A model generated the notes under the pieces. It saw nothing but the letters and a program-made list of their open reading frames with translations. It ran no database searches and was not told the DNA's origin. Of a stretch of DNA of 5,716 nucleotides, positions 1 through 5,716 are shown one piece after another; the stretch's first letter is position 1; each line of letters opens with the position of its first letter. The position numbers were made by a program, and so were the translations under genes. Source of the DNA: Gammaproteobacteria bacterium (GTDB taxonomy: Bacteria > Pseudomonadota > Gammaproteobacteria > Xanthomonadales > Marinicellaceae); the NCBI GenBank assembly GCA_030426705.1, contig JAUHXW010000200.1:1-5716 (forward strand). Reading direction: 5' to 3'.

Positions 1-2
1 AG

Positions 3-206
3 GGTGAGGAACAGGAACAACAGGAAATCGAGCTCACGCCCGAAGAAAAAGCCCTGGATGCAGAAGAAAAACAAGCGCTCGAACAATGGCTACGACGCAT
101 CAAAGATGATCCGGGCGGCCTGATGCGCCGGAAGTTTTTATACCAATATCACAGAAGAAACCAGAATGGTGAAACCTATGACCAACAAACGACCGAAGAC
201 TGGTAA
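3..206 (+). CDS. C-terminal end of a VWA/TPR BatB-type protein (5' partial)
   Basis: An open frame enters from the left edge and ends at TAA 204-206, leaving 67 residues. It begins with a Glu/Gln-rich acidic stretch. It then has the block WLRRIKDDPGGLMRRKF, followed by LYQYHRR and a short polar tail. From family knowledge, a WLRRIxDDPGGLLRRKF block near the C terminus is typical of the VWA plus TPR proteins (BatB, or BatB/BatC fusions) of gammaproteobacterial Bat operons. The von Willebrand A domain, membrane helices and TPR repeats would lie outside the window. The next gene, batD, starts inside this frame (29-41 bp overlap, depending on the start used), which implies one transcript and probable translational coupling. 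The motif and the batD neighbour support each other. Whether this is BatB alone or a BatB-BatC fusion cannot be judged from the tail. Confidence 0.8.
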   Translation, partial: GEEQEQQEIELTPEEKALDAEEKQALEQWLRRIKDDPGGLMRRKFLYQYHRRNQNGETYDQQTTEDW

Positions 207-1854
207 TTTGCAGTTTTATCTCAACAGTTTGCTGCTGATGCTGATAAGCACAGCTTGGGTACAAGCTGAAATCAAAGCCACGGCCGATCGCCAGGAAATG
301 TTTTTTGGCGAATCATTGACTTTGACCATCATTTCAGATCAAAACACCAGTAGCCAACCTGATTTCACCATGTTGGATGCAGTATTTCATGTTGGACAAA
401 CCAGCAAGTCATCATCGACCCAAATCATCAATGGCGACATATCTACCCAAACGACCTGGCAGGTTCTGCTGGTTCCAAAAACAATGGGCTCACACATCAT
501 TCCACCCATTGAAGTGGACGGTGAACGTACCCAGGCTTTAAAAATTGAAGTCAAAAAACCTGACCCCAATGCTCAGGCCAAGGGTGATATTTTCATCGAA
601 ATCGAAGCCAACAAAAGCAGCGCTTACGTGCAGGAAGAAATCCTGTTAACGGTTCGTCTGCTCTATGCCATCAACCTGAAAAATGGCGCTTTATCAGAAC
701 CCAGTGCTGATGGTGTGATTGTGCAACAAATCAACAAAGGCACCAATTACACCACGCAAAGAGATGGCCGAACCTATCAGGTTTTGGAAAGAAAATATGC
801 CATTTTTGCTGAAAACAGTGGCCCTTTGACTTTAAACCCCTTGGTGTTTGAAGGTGAAGTCACCGATAACAGCCGACCTTCCTACGGACTGTTCCAAAGA
901 GGTCGTCCTGTCAGACAAGTTTCTGAAATGTTGGAACTCGATATTAAAAAAATACCGCCAGAGTTTGTTTATGAAGACTGGATTCCGGCCAAGCAGTTGA
1001 CCCTGACTCAAAGTTGGTCTCAGGAAAAACCCTACCGGGTTGGTGAGCCTATTACCCGCACCATCAATTTAACCGCCATGGGTCTGTCTGAAACCCAATT
1101 ACCTGATTTGGAAATTGACACCATTGAAGGTGCCCGCATTTATCAGGACAAGACCGACACCATGACCCGCACCGATGGCCAGCAATTGATCGCCACCAAA
1201 ACCGTTAAATATGCGGTGATACCCAATCAAAAGGGCGAACTTGAAATACCTGAATTCACCCTGAAATGGTTTGACACCAATAAACAAGCAGCCCAATTGA
1301 CCAGCATACCTGCAATCACATTGCCCATTGAGGCAGCTGAAGCCAGCACCACACAAGCTCCCAAAGCCATTGACTTCAACCCGGTAGAAATACCTGAAAC
1401 TCAAGCTGTACCAGTTATCGAAGAACCGGTGAGCAGCGACCAGATTACCCTGTGGCAAACGCTGACCTGGGTATTTGCTGCCTTGTGGATTTTAACCACG
1501 GTGTTATTATGGCGCAGACCCAAAGCCATCACCACAAAAAACCCAACTCAACGCACCATTGACAACCCGATCAGCCTGAAAAACATCAATCAAGCCAATG
1601 CCAATCAAGTACAACAAACCCTGATAGCCTGGTGGAACCAACAATACCAGCAACAAACCACCAATTTGGGACAAATCAGCCAACAACTGTCAGATGGCGA
1701 GATGAATCAAGCCATCGAACAATTGCAACAAAAACTTTATGGCAACGAACCTGCGGATTTAACAACCAATTGGCAACAAATGATTAAACAAGGGTTGTTT
1801 CAACCGGCTCAACCAGCCAAAACTGAAAGCAAAGGTCTACCTGAGTTGTATTGA
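166..1854 (+). CDS. batD: BatD family protein (aerotolerance, membrane-anchored)
   Basis: This 562-residue protein has the BatD layout and a length usual for the family. It starts with a signal peptide (hydrophobic core about residues 20-31, probable cleavage after VQA at 34). The mature N terminus, AEIKATADRQEMFFGESLTL, fits the first BatD beta domain. Further beta-rich segments carry AYVQEE (153-158), YRVGE (290-294) and GLSETQLPDL (306-315), all characteristic of BatD. One membrane helix lies at about 429-449 and is followed by RR. A Gln-rich cytoplasmic tail (about 460-562) has the family's C-terminal helical motif with WW near 490. Most of the protein is therefore periplasmic. BatD acts with BatA/BatB VWA proteins in an inner-membrane complex linked to oxygen/stress tolerance; its biochemical activity is unknown. 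Two starts are possible, ATG 166 and in-frame ATG 178. Neither has a strong Shine-Dalgarno, and a GGTGAA lies only 3 nt before the second. Either start keeps the signal peptide. The gene converges with the kinase gene. Confidence 0.9.
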   Translation: MVKPMTNKRPKTGNLQFYLNSLLLMLISTAWVQAEIKATADRQEMFFGESLTLTIISDQNTSSQPDFTMLDAVFHVGQTSKSSSTQIINGDISTQTTWQVLLVPKTMGSHIIPPIEVDGERTQALKIEVKKPDPNAQAKGDIFIEIEANKSSAYVQEEILLTVRLLYAINLKNGALSEPSADGVIVQQINKGTNYTTQRDGRTYQVLERKYAIFAENSGPLTLNPLVFEGEVTDNSRPSYGLFQRGRPVRQVSEMLELDIKKIPPEFVYEDWIPAKQLTLTQSWSQEKPYRVGEPITRTINLTAMGLSETQLPDLEIDTIEGARIYQDKTDTMTRTDGQQLIATKTVKYAVIPNQKGELEIPEFTLKWFDTNKQAAQLTSIPAITLPIEAAEASTTQAPKAIDFNPVEIPETQAVPVIEEPVSSDQITLWQTLTWVFAALWILTTVLLWRRPKAITTKNPTQRTIDNPISLKNINQANANQVQQTLIAWWNQQYQQQTTNLGQISQQLSDGEMNQAIEQLQQKLYGNEPADLTTNWQQMIKQGLFQPAQPAKTESKGLPELY

Positions 1855-1859
1855 AGTTT

Positions 1860-1878
1860 AAAAAGCCAACAGCAGGCT
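1860..1878 (-). terminator. Weak terminator-like hairpin between convergent genes
   Basis: On the - strand, just past the kinase stop codon, AGCC and GGCT can pair around a 7-nt loop and are followed by five T residues. This is a short intrinsic-terminator shape placed where the sigma-kinase transcript should end, in the 33-bp gap before the batD stop. The stem is only 4 bp, so the call is weak. On the + strand a different 5-bp pairing (AGCAG/CTGCT, 1871-1889) has no T-run, so no batD terminator can be recognised. Confidence 0.3.
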
Positions 1879-1887
1879 GATAGGCTG

Positions 1888-4512
1888 CTAAAGCGTACTG
1901 GCTTGTTTGATGATTTTCTGACCCGTTGAATCAGGGGCATAAATGTGCGCCGCCTGCTGCCCCGCCGCCTTAAACAAATGTTCCACTTCCTGTGCCTGCC
2001 CACAACTCAGCAGCAGTTGCCCAAGCCAGACTCGACTGTGCATCAACCGCCAACTGGACTCATCTTCCTCAACCAATTGGCGGCTGAGCGACTGATAAGA
2101 TTCAAAACCGGCATCACAGTCTGTTGAAAGCATCAGGGCAGTGGACGTCACTTCGTTATACAAGTTATTTCTGTTGTTCCTGGCGTAAACAATCATGGCT
2201 TCGGCCAACAAACTTTTTGCCTCTTCAAACTGACGCATTTTGGTTAACACCCGTGCCAGATTACTTTTTACACTGGCCAGGCGCATGGGCTGATTGCTCA
2301 TGATTTGCTGTCTAATGCTCAGGGATTCTCTGAAGGTTTGTTCTGCTTTTTGTAACTGGTTTAAATCTTCATACAAATAGGCCAAATTGTTCAGGGGAAT
2401 GGCATAATCACTGTTGTGTTGTCCTATGGAATGCTCAATGTTATCCAGAGCCGTTTGATAGGCTTGTTGCGCTTGTTCAAACAAGCCGCGGTCATGGTAG
2501 AGTGTTGCCATTTCAGCATAGATACCAGCCAGTTTGGGATTGTCTTTTTGATACAATTTTTTCGCCATCTCCAAACTTTGACTCAATACTTCCTGCGCTT
2601 GCTGATGTTTATTGAGCCGCATCAAAATCACACCTTTGGAGGTCATTCGCTCCTGAATCACCGGGTGAATCAAGTGATAGGCCTGTTGACCATAAGTGAT
2701 GGCCTGATTGATGGCTTCCAAGGCTTTTTGGTCGTCCTGATGTCGATAAGCGGCAGCCATTTCATTATAGAGCCGACCATAAAGCTGAGGATCACTGATT
2801 TGGGCCTGATCCAACAACTCAAAAGCTTGTTCAATGTTCGAAAGCGCTTGTTCAGCGCGCATGGATTCCTGTTCCCAGGTCGCCAGCCGCGCCAAATGCC
2901 AGGCCTGTTCTGCAACATCAAACGCATGGGCCTCAAAATAATTCCTGGCTTGCTGGATGGTGGATTCTGCCTGTTGTGTTTGGCCTGACCACATCAGACT
3001 GATGGCCAATTGGTCCAAGCCTTGCAACATTTCAGCATGCAATTGATGTTGATCAGCGATTCCAATGCCCTGACGATAAAAATCGATGGCTCTGTCATAA
3101 TGCCCCAAATTGAAATGTATGTCTGCCATGGTGTACAACAAACTGACCTTCAGAAGTAATTGATCATTCAAGCCGTTCAACAACTGAATCTCACCCGTGG
3201 CCAACACATCATCCAAAGAAATGCTTTTCCCCTGATTACCCAATGGTGAAGCAGATTTCAAAATCGACAAAAGGAAATCTTTGGTTTTTTCTGCCAACAG
3301 CGTTTGTTGTTCAGCGTCCTGTTTGGCCCGCTCTGACACTGCCACCTGGGTTTTCATTTCACTCTGGTGTTGCCATGAAAACAGCAATAAAGTGATCAGA
3401 GAAACCATCAAGAGGACTGTTAATAAACTCGGGAGCGGATTACGCACCAACATTTTTTTCAGTTGATAAAAAACACCATCCCCGGTTGCGATTAATGGTT
3501 TGTTCTGCTGGTAATTATCAATGTCCCTGATCAGCTCAGCCACGGTTTGGTAACGTTCGTTAGGGTCCTTCTTTAATGCTTTAAAGATCAGGTTGTTCAA
3601 ATCCTTATTCTGGGTAGGTGGCTTGGGTACTTGCCTGGTCACGGCTTCGACCATTTGAGCCAGTGATTTGATGTCCTGCACATGGGCCGGGCGCTCGGCC
3701 ATGATTTCATAAAGCAATAGCCCCAGAGCATAGATGTCTGTCGCTGTCGATGTTGGCTGGCCTGTCAATTGTTCCGGAGTGGCGTAAGCCATGGTCAGCA
3801 TCTGCTGGTTAACCGTTTCCGTGATGTCAACATGAGACTGTTTGGCCACACCAAAATCCAGTAACTTGACTTGACCTGTGTCATCCACCAACACATTGGA
3901 AGGCTTAATGTCTCTGTGAATAATACCGTTTTGATGCGCAAACCGCACGGCTTCAGCCACTTTTTTAAAGATATTCAGCCGTTCTGTCTGGCCGGCTTTA
4001 TTCGCCCGTAAATAATCGGTGATTTTCAGCCCTTCAATCCACTCAAGCACCATATAAATTCGACCATCTTCCATGGTGCCGCCACCAATGAATTGTGCAA
4101 TGTTCGGGTGTTTGAGGCTGGCCATGATGTTGCGTTCAGATTGAAATCGCAGCATTTCATGTTCGTTAAACACAGGTTTGATGATTTTAATCGCAACCTG
4201 ATGTTTGAACGCCTGATCTTTATTTTTTGCCAACCACACTTCGCCCTGACCACCTTGCCCTATCTGACTGACCATTTGATATTCATTGAGACTGTCACCT
4301 GGCTGAATAGGTGGATAGTTCAGCTCCTCTGAAATGTTTTGAACCAGGGAGCTGGTCAGACCAAAGTTCAGGTGTTCATGCTTGAGCATGTTTCTGACCT
4401 GATTGATCACCTCTGCTGGTAAATCACTGCTTGCCAATATGTTTTCCTGCTCCTCGGGTGAGCAATCAATACAAGCTAAAAACAGAGACTTTAAAGGACT
4501 ATCTTCCGACAT
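1888..4512 (-). CDS. Transmembrane Ser/Thr protein kinase with C-terminal TPR-like region
   Basis: This 874-residue Hanks-type kinase looks catalytically complete. Residues 1-70 resemble the helical leader common to ECF43-linked kinases (PEEQENIL...VRNMLKHEH). The kinase domain is about 78-333. It has glycine loop GQGGQGEV (85-92), Lys109 in VAIK, Glu126 of helix C, HRDIKPSN (199-206, Asp201 catalytic), DFG (219-221), an activation segment with Thr231/233/240, TPE (245-247), Asp259 and Arg320. Basic residues (KK 352-353, R357) precede one membrane helix (about 361-380), which predicts a kinase-inside topology. A short helical linker (385-415) leads to about 400 residues of TPR-like helix pairs, for example LYTMADIHFNLGHYDRAIDF and LNNLAYLYEDLNQLQKAE. 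The TPR region is thus probably periplasmic and may sense a protein or envelope signal. The gene starts 8 nt after the sigma gene stop, without a clear Shine-Dalgarno, so translational coupling is likely. By position, its substrate is probably the adjacent sigma factor (inference). Confidence 0.93.
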   Translation of the reverse strand: MSEDSPLKSLFLACIDCSPEEQENILASSDLPAEVINQVRNMLKHEHLNFGLTSSLVQNISEELNYPPIQPGDSLNEYQMVSQIGQGGQGEVWLAKNKDQAFKHQVAIKIIKPVFNEHEMLRFQSERNIMASLKHPNIAQFIGGGTMEDGRIYMVLEWIEGLKITDYLRANKAGQTERLNIFKKVAEAVRFAHQNGIIHRDIKPSNVLVDDTGQVKLLDFGVAKQSHVDITETVNQQMLTMAYATPEQLTGQPTSTATDIYALGLLLYEIMAERPAHVQDIKSLAQMVEAVTRQVPKPPTQNKDLNNLIFKALKKDPNERYQTVAELIRDIDNYQQNKPLIATGDGVFYQLKKMLVRNPLPSLLTVLLMVSLITLLLFSWQHQSEMKTQVAVSERAKQDAEQQTLLAEKTKDFLLSILKSASPLGNQGKSISLDDVLATGEIQLLNGLNDQLLLKVSLLYTMADIHFNLGHYDRAIDFYRQGIGIADQHQLHAEMLQGLDQLAISLMWSGQTQQAESTIQQARNYFEAHAFDVAEQAWHLARLATWEQESMRAEQALSNIEQAFELLDQAQISDPQLYGRLYNEMAAAYRHQDDQKALEAINQAITYGQQAYHLIHPVIQERMTSKGVILMRLNKHQQAQEVLSQSLEMAKKLYQKDNPKLAGIYAEMATLYHDRGLFEQAQQAYQTALDNIEHSIGQHNSDYAIPLNNLAYLYEDLNQLQKAEQTFRESLSIRQQIMSNQPMRLASVKSNLARVLTKMRQFEEAKSLLAEAMIVYARNNRNNLYNEVTSTALMLSTDCDAGFESYQSLSRQLVEEDESSWRLMHSRVWLGQLLLSCGQAQEVEHLFKAAGQQAAHIYAPDSTGQKIIKQASTL

Positions 4513-4520
4513 GCAGCTGA

Positions 4521-5045
4521 TTATAGTTCGGTTTGACTGATGTAATTGCTGATGAATGCACGTCCAAATTTCAGGTCTCGCTCCACCGTACTGATAGATA
4601 CTGATAGCATCTCGGCAATTTTTTGTTGTTCAAGCGGCGTGAAATAAGCCCATTCAACAACCTGCGCACAACGTGAATCGGTTTGATTTAACGACTCCAA
4701 TGCCTCATTAATCAACAAAAAATTGGCCTGACCTTGTGAAATACCGAGAGAATCAGTCAAGGTGACATTGCGTAAACTACCATCCCTTTTGCGGCTGTTT
4801 TTTTGCCGCGCATAATCAATCAGCAACCGTTTCATTTGCTTGGCCATGGTTTGAAAATAATGTTTTTCATCGTTGAAAGCAGCGGCAGAATTGGCCAATT
4901 TTTCGTAAGCACTGTGCACCAGATCGGTGGGCGAAATGGTATGTCCTTCACGCTCCTTTTTCATCAGGGAACGAGCCAGTTGTTTTAACTGCTGATACAG
5001 CTGTTCAATCTCAGGATGGTTGTCCAAGCTGTGGGATTTTGACAT
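4521..5045 (-). CDS. ECF-type sigma-70 family factor (TIGR02999/ECF43-like)
   Basis: This 174-residue sigma factor has only regions 2 and 4. Region 2 (about 13-88) includes LARSLMKKEREGHTISPTDL, VHSAYEKL, HYFQTMAKQMKRLLIDYAR and KNSRKRDG. These match the family pattern GHTL.PT.LVHEAYLRL...F...A..MRR.LVD.AR...A.KR. Region 4 (about 112-169) includes ALESL, VVEWAYF, KIAEMLSVSISTVERDL and GRAFI, with a helix-turn-helix ending in STVERDLKFGR. No anti-sigma gene is nearby; the kinase gene follows 8 nt downstream instead, as in ECF43-type modules. The usual acidic residues of region 2.2 are reduced: the segment reads SPTDLVHSAY (38-47), with Ser45 where the family often has Glu, and Thr40/Ser38 available for phosphorylation. 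ATG 5045 is preferred. An in-frame TTG at 5057 would add MFFP, and a TGA further upstream blocks a longer form. Neither start has a recognisable Shine-Dalgarno. The N terminus is somewhat shorter than in many relatives. Confidence 0.9.
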   Translation of the reverse strand: MSKSHSLDNHPEIEQLYQQLKQLARSLMKKEREGHTISPTDLVHSAYEKLANSAAAFNDEKHYFQTMAKQMKRLLIDYARQKNSRKRDGSLRNVTLTDSLGISQGQANFLLINEALESLNQTDSRCAQVVEWAYFTPLEQQKIAEMLSVSISTVERDLKFGRAFISNYISQTEL

Positions 5046-5080
5046 GGGGAAGAACAAGCAAAGCCAAATAACAAACCATC

Positions 5081-5109
5081 ATTATATCGAAGCTGCTTTG
5101 AAATTAAAA
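5081..5109 (-). promoter_or_regulatory. Candidate sigma-70 promoter of the sigma-kinase operon
   Basis: The - strand has a perfect TATAAT at 5086-5081. At 17-bp spacing there is a weak -35 match (TTTTAA, 5109-5104, 3 of 6 consensus bases). Transcription would begin near 5074, leaving a leader of about 29 nt before the sigma ATG at 5045. The position and the exact -10 support the call; the poor -35 suggests the promoter may need an activator. It looks like a housekeeping promoter, with no obvious sign of sigma autoregulation. Confidence 0.45.
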
Positions 5110-5111
5110 CC

Positions 5112-5132
5112 AGAGGCCATAACGGTGCCTCT
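5112..5132. repeat. 6-bp inverted repeat in the divergent intergenic region
   Basis: AGAGGC (5112-5117) and GCCTCT (5127-5132) form a perfect inverted repeat around a 9-bp centre. It lies directly upstream of the putative -35 of the sigma operon and about 105 bp before the divergent secreted-protein gene. The position suits a regulator-binding site for the sigma operon. On the - strand it is also followed by GGTTTT and so could resemble a terminator, but no - strand gene is seen upstream to need one. Function is inferred only from symmetry and position. Confidence 0.35.
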
Positions 5133-5150
5133 ATCAAAGCTGATCTGCAT

Positions 5151-5177
5151 AAAAACAAAAAAATGGCCATTGCAATG
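5151..5177. promoter_or_regulatory. A-tract followed by two overlapping palindromes
   Basis: A run of five A, one C and seven A (5151-5163) leads into two perfect 10-bp palindromes that share four bases: AATGGCCATT (5162-5171) and CATTGCAATG (5168-5177). A-tracts bend DNA or act as UP-like elements, and short palindromes are common operator shapes. The site is 60-75 bp before the start of the + strand gene, so it could control that gene. No convincing -10/-35 pair for that gene was found between here and 5237. Ten-bp palindromes can occur by chance, so the call is tentative. Confidence 0.3.
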
Positions 5178-5237
5178 AAGGGTGAAGGTTTTTTCTGCGC
5201 TGTAGTAACAGATGGTTATTTCTTTATAGGTAAACTT

Positions 5238-5716
5238 ATGATTTTTCACAAGCCCACATTTTTATGTTCCAAACTGGTAACTTGTCTGTTGTTGTTTTTT
5301 GTCCTTCCTTTACAAGCTGACACCATTACGGTGACTGACGACAGTGATGATATTGCAGCAAACGGTGCTTGTTCCCTGCCTGAGGCGATAGTGAATGCCA
5401 ACTCTGGCAGCGATCAGTCTTTTGGTGATTGCGTTTCCGGCTCCTCATCAACTGACACCATCCTGCTGACCGTGGATGTGAGCTTGAGCCAATATTTTGA
5501 ATCCGGACCCTATGGTCGTACAGGAACACCTTCCATAACATCAACGATGATTATTGATGGGCAGGGTCATGTGATTGAACGTGATAATAACCTGGCTTGC
5601 AACTTAAACTCTATGGATAGCAACACTGAGTTTCGACTCATCCTTGTAGAAGCTAATGGCAACCTTGAGTTACAAAACACAGTGGATTTATTAGTCAAAA
5701 AGCGATTGGTAACCCT
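5238..5716 (+). CDS. Secreted CSLREA-type protein, 3' partial (possible frameshift near the edge)
   Basis: The frame from ATG 5238 stays open to the window end (159 complete codons). It starts with a signal peptide: Lys5 and Lys12, hydrophobic core LVTCLLLFFVLPL, and cleavage probably after LQA at residue 27. The mature start, DTITVTDDSDD, is followed by CSLPEAIVNAN (45-55), a variant of the CSLREAI.AAN motif of secreted bacterial proteins that usually continue into parallel beta-helix/choice-of-anchor repeats. Cys45 and Cys65 could form a disulfide. IIDGQGHVIERD (105-116) and FRLILVEANGNLELQNT (132-148) also fit such proteins. These are usually large exported or surface proteins of unknown role. 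ATG 5163 and 5175 are in frame upstream but would bury the signal peptide. The chosen start has a weak AGGT 6-7 nt before it. After residue 148 the frame reads VDLLVKKRLVT, unlike a beta-helix, whereas another frame reads SGFISQKAIGNP. The gene is divergent from the sigma-kinase operon and may be one of its targets. Confidence 0.8.
   Translation, partial: MIFHKPTFLCSKLVTCLLLFFVLPLQADTITVTDDSDDIAANGACSLPEAIVNANSGSDQSFGDCVSGSSSTDTILLTVDVSLSQYFESGPYGRTGTPSITSTMIIDGQGHVIERDNNLACNLNSMDSNTEFRLILVEANGNLELQNTVDLLVKKRLVT

Noticed and set aside
1099..1458. A 119-codon open frame on the - strand inside batD
   Set aside because: It is antisense to the conserved beta domains of BatD, with no motif and no ribosome-binding site; treated as a coding shadow.
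2416..2988. A 190-codon open frame on the + strand, opposite the TPR part of the kinase gene
   Set aside because: It is fully antisense to a well-supported coding region and its translation shows no recognisable domain or signal. Long antisense frames are common opposite Leu/Gln/Ala-rich TPR sequence.
4371..4473. Cys14-x2-Cys17 and His45-x-His47 in the kinase N terminus as a possible zinc site
   Set aside because: The segment matches the helical leader of related kinases, where the His is common and the Cys pair is not required. There is no HxxxCxxC zinc anti-sigma pattern, so metal binding is unsupported.
4589..4608. Tandem near-identical 10-mers TACTGATAGA / TACTGATAGC inside the sigma gene
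   Set aside because: They encode part of the region 4 helix-turn-helix (LSVSIST), whose length matches the family, so this is not an insertion or a functional DNA repeat; probably chance codon use.
5170..5198. TTGCAA at 5170-5175 as a -35 box for the secreted-protein gene
   Set aside because: No acceptable -10 lies 16-18 bp downstream (the sequence there is TTTCTGCG-like), so a promoter cannot be called.
5163..5237. In-frame upstream ATGs (5163, 5175) that would lengthen the secreted protein
   Set aside because: They would add 21-25 residues before a typical signal peptide, and no Shine-Dalgarno precedes them. The ATG at 5238 gives a normal exported N terminus.

Overview
The window looks like a stretch of a moderate-GC gammaproteobacterial chromosome. 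Three things suggest this: the tail of a BatB/BatD aerotolerance operon in the fused form usual for gammaproteobacteria, a sigma factor of the ECF43-like (TIGR02999, 'Sig-70_X6') type paired with a Ser/Thr kinase, and a secreted CSLREA-type protein. That combination recalls marine Lysobacterales/Marinicella-like bacteria. This is an inference from gene content; no rRNA or other marker gene is present.

Left part (1-1854, + strand): the last 67 residues of a VWA/TPR BatB-type protein overlap a complete batD gene. Both belong to the Bat envelope/aerotolerance complex, whose remaining genes should lie to the left of the window.

Centre (1888-5045, - strand): a two-gene operon. The sigma factor gene comes first and is followed after 8 nt by a large transmembrane Ser/Thr protein kinase. 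The kinase has a cytoplasmic kinase domain, one membrane helix and a long TPR-like C-terminal region predicted to be periplasmic. The operon converges on batD with only 33 bp between stop codons. A good TATAAT box lies just ahead of the sigma gene. The sigma factor lacks the acidic residues normal in region 2.2 of ECF factors and carries Thr/Ser there instead. This is the feature that makes some ECF43 factors depend on phosphorylation by their partner kinase, as described for EcfP/PknT of Vibrio parahaemolyticus. The likely logic is: envelope signal, then TPR sensor, then kinase, then sigma phosphorylation, then transcription of a regulon.

Right part (5046-5237): a divergent intergenic region containing the sigma promoter, a 6-bp inverted repeat, an A-tract and two overlapping 10-bp palindromes. 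It separates the sigma-kinase operon from a secreted CSLREA-type protein gene (5238 to the window end, + strand, incomplete). That gene has a clear signal peptide and is a candidate regulon member. The last dozen or so codons of this gene read better in another frame, so a frameshift near 5679 is possible.

No tRNA, rRNA, CRISPR array, insertion sequence or phage gene was seen.
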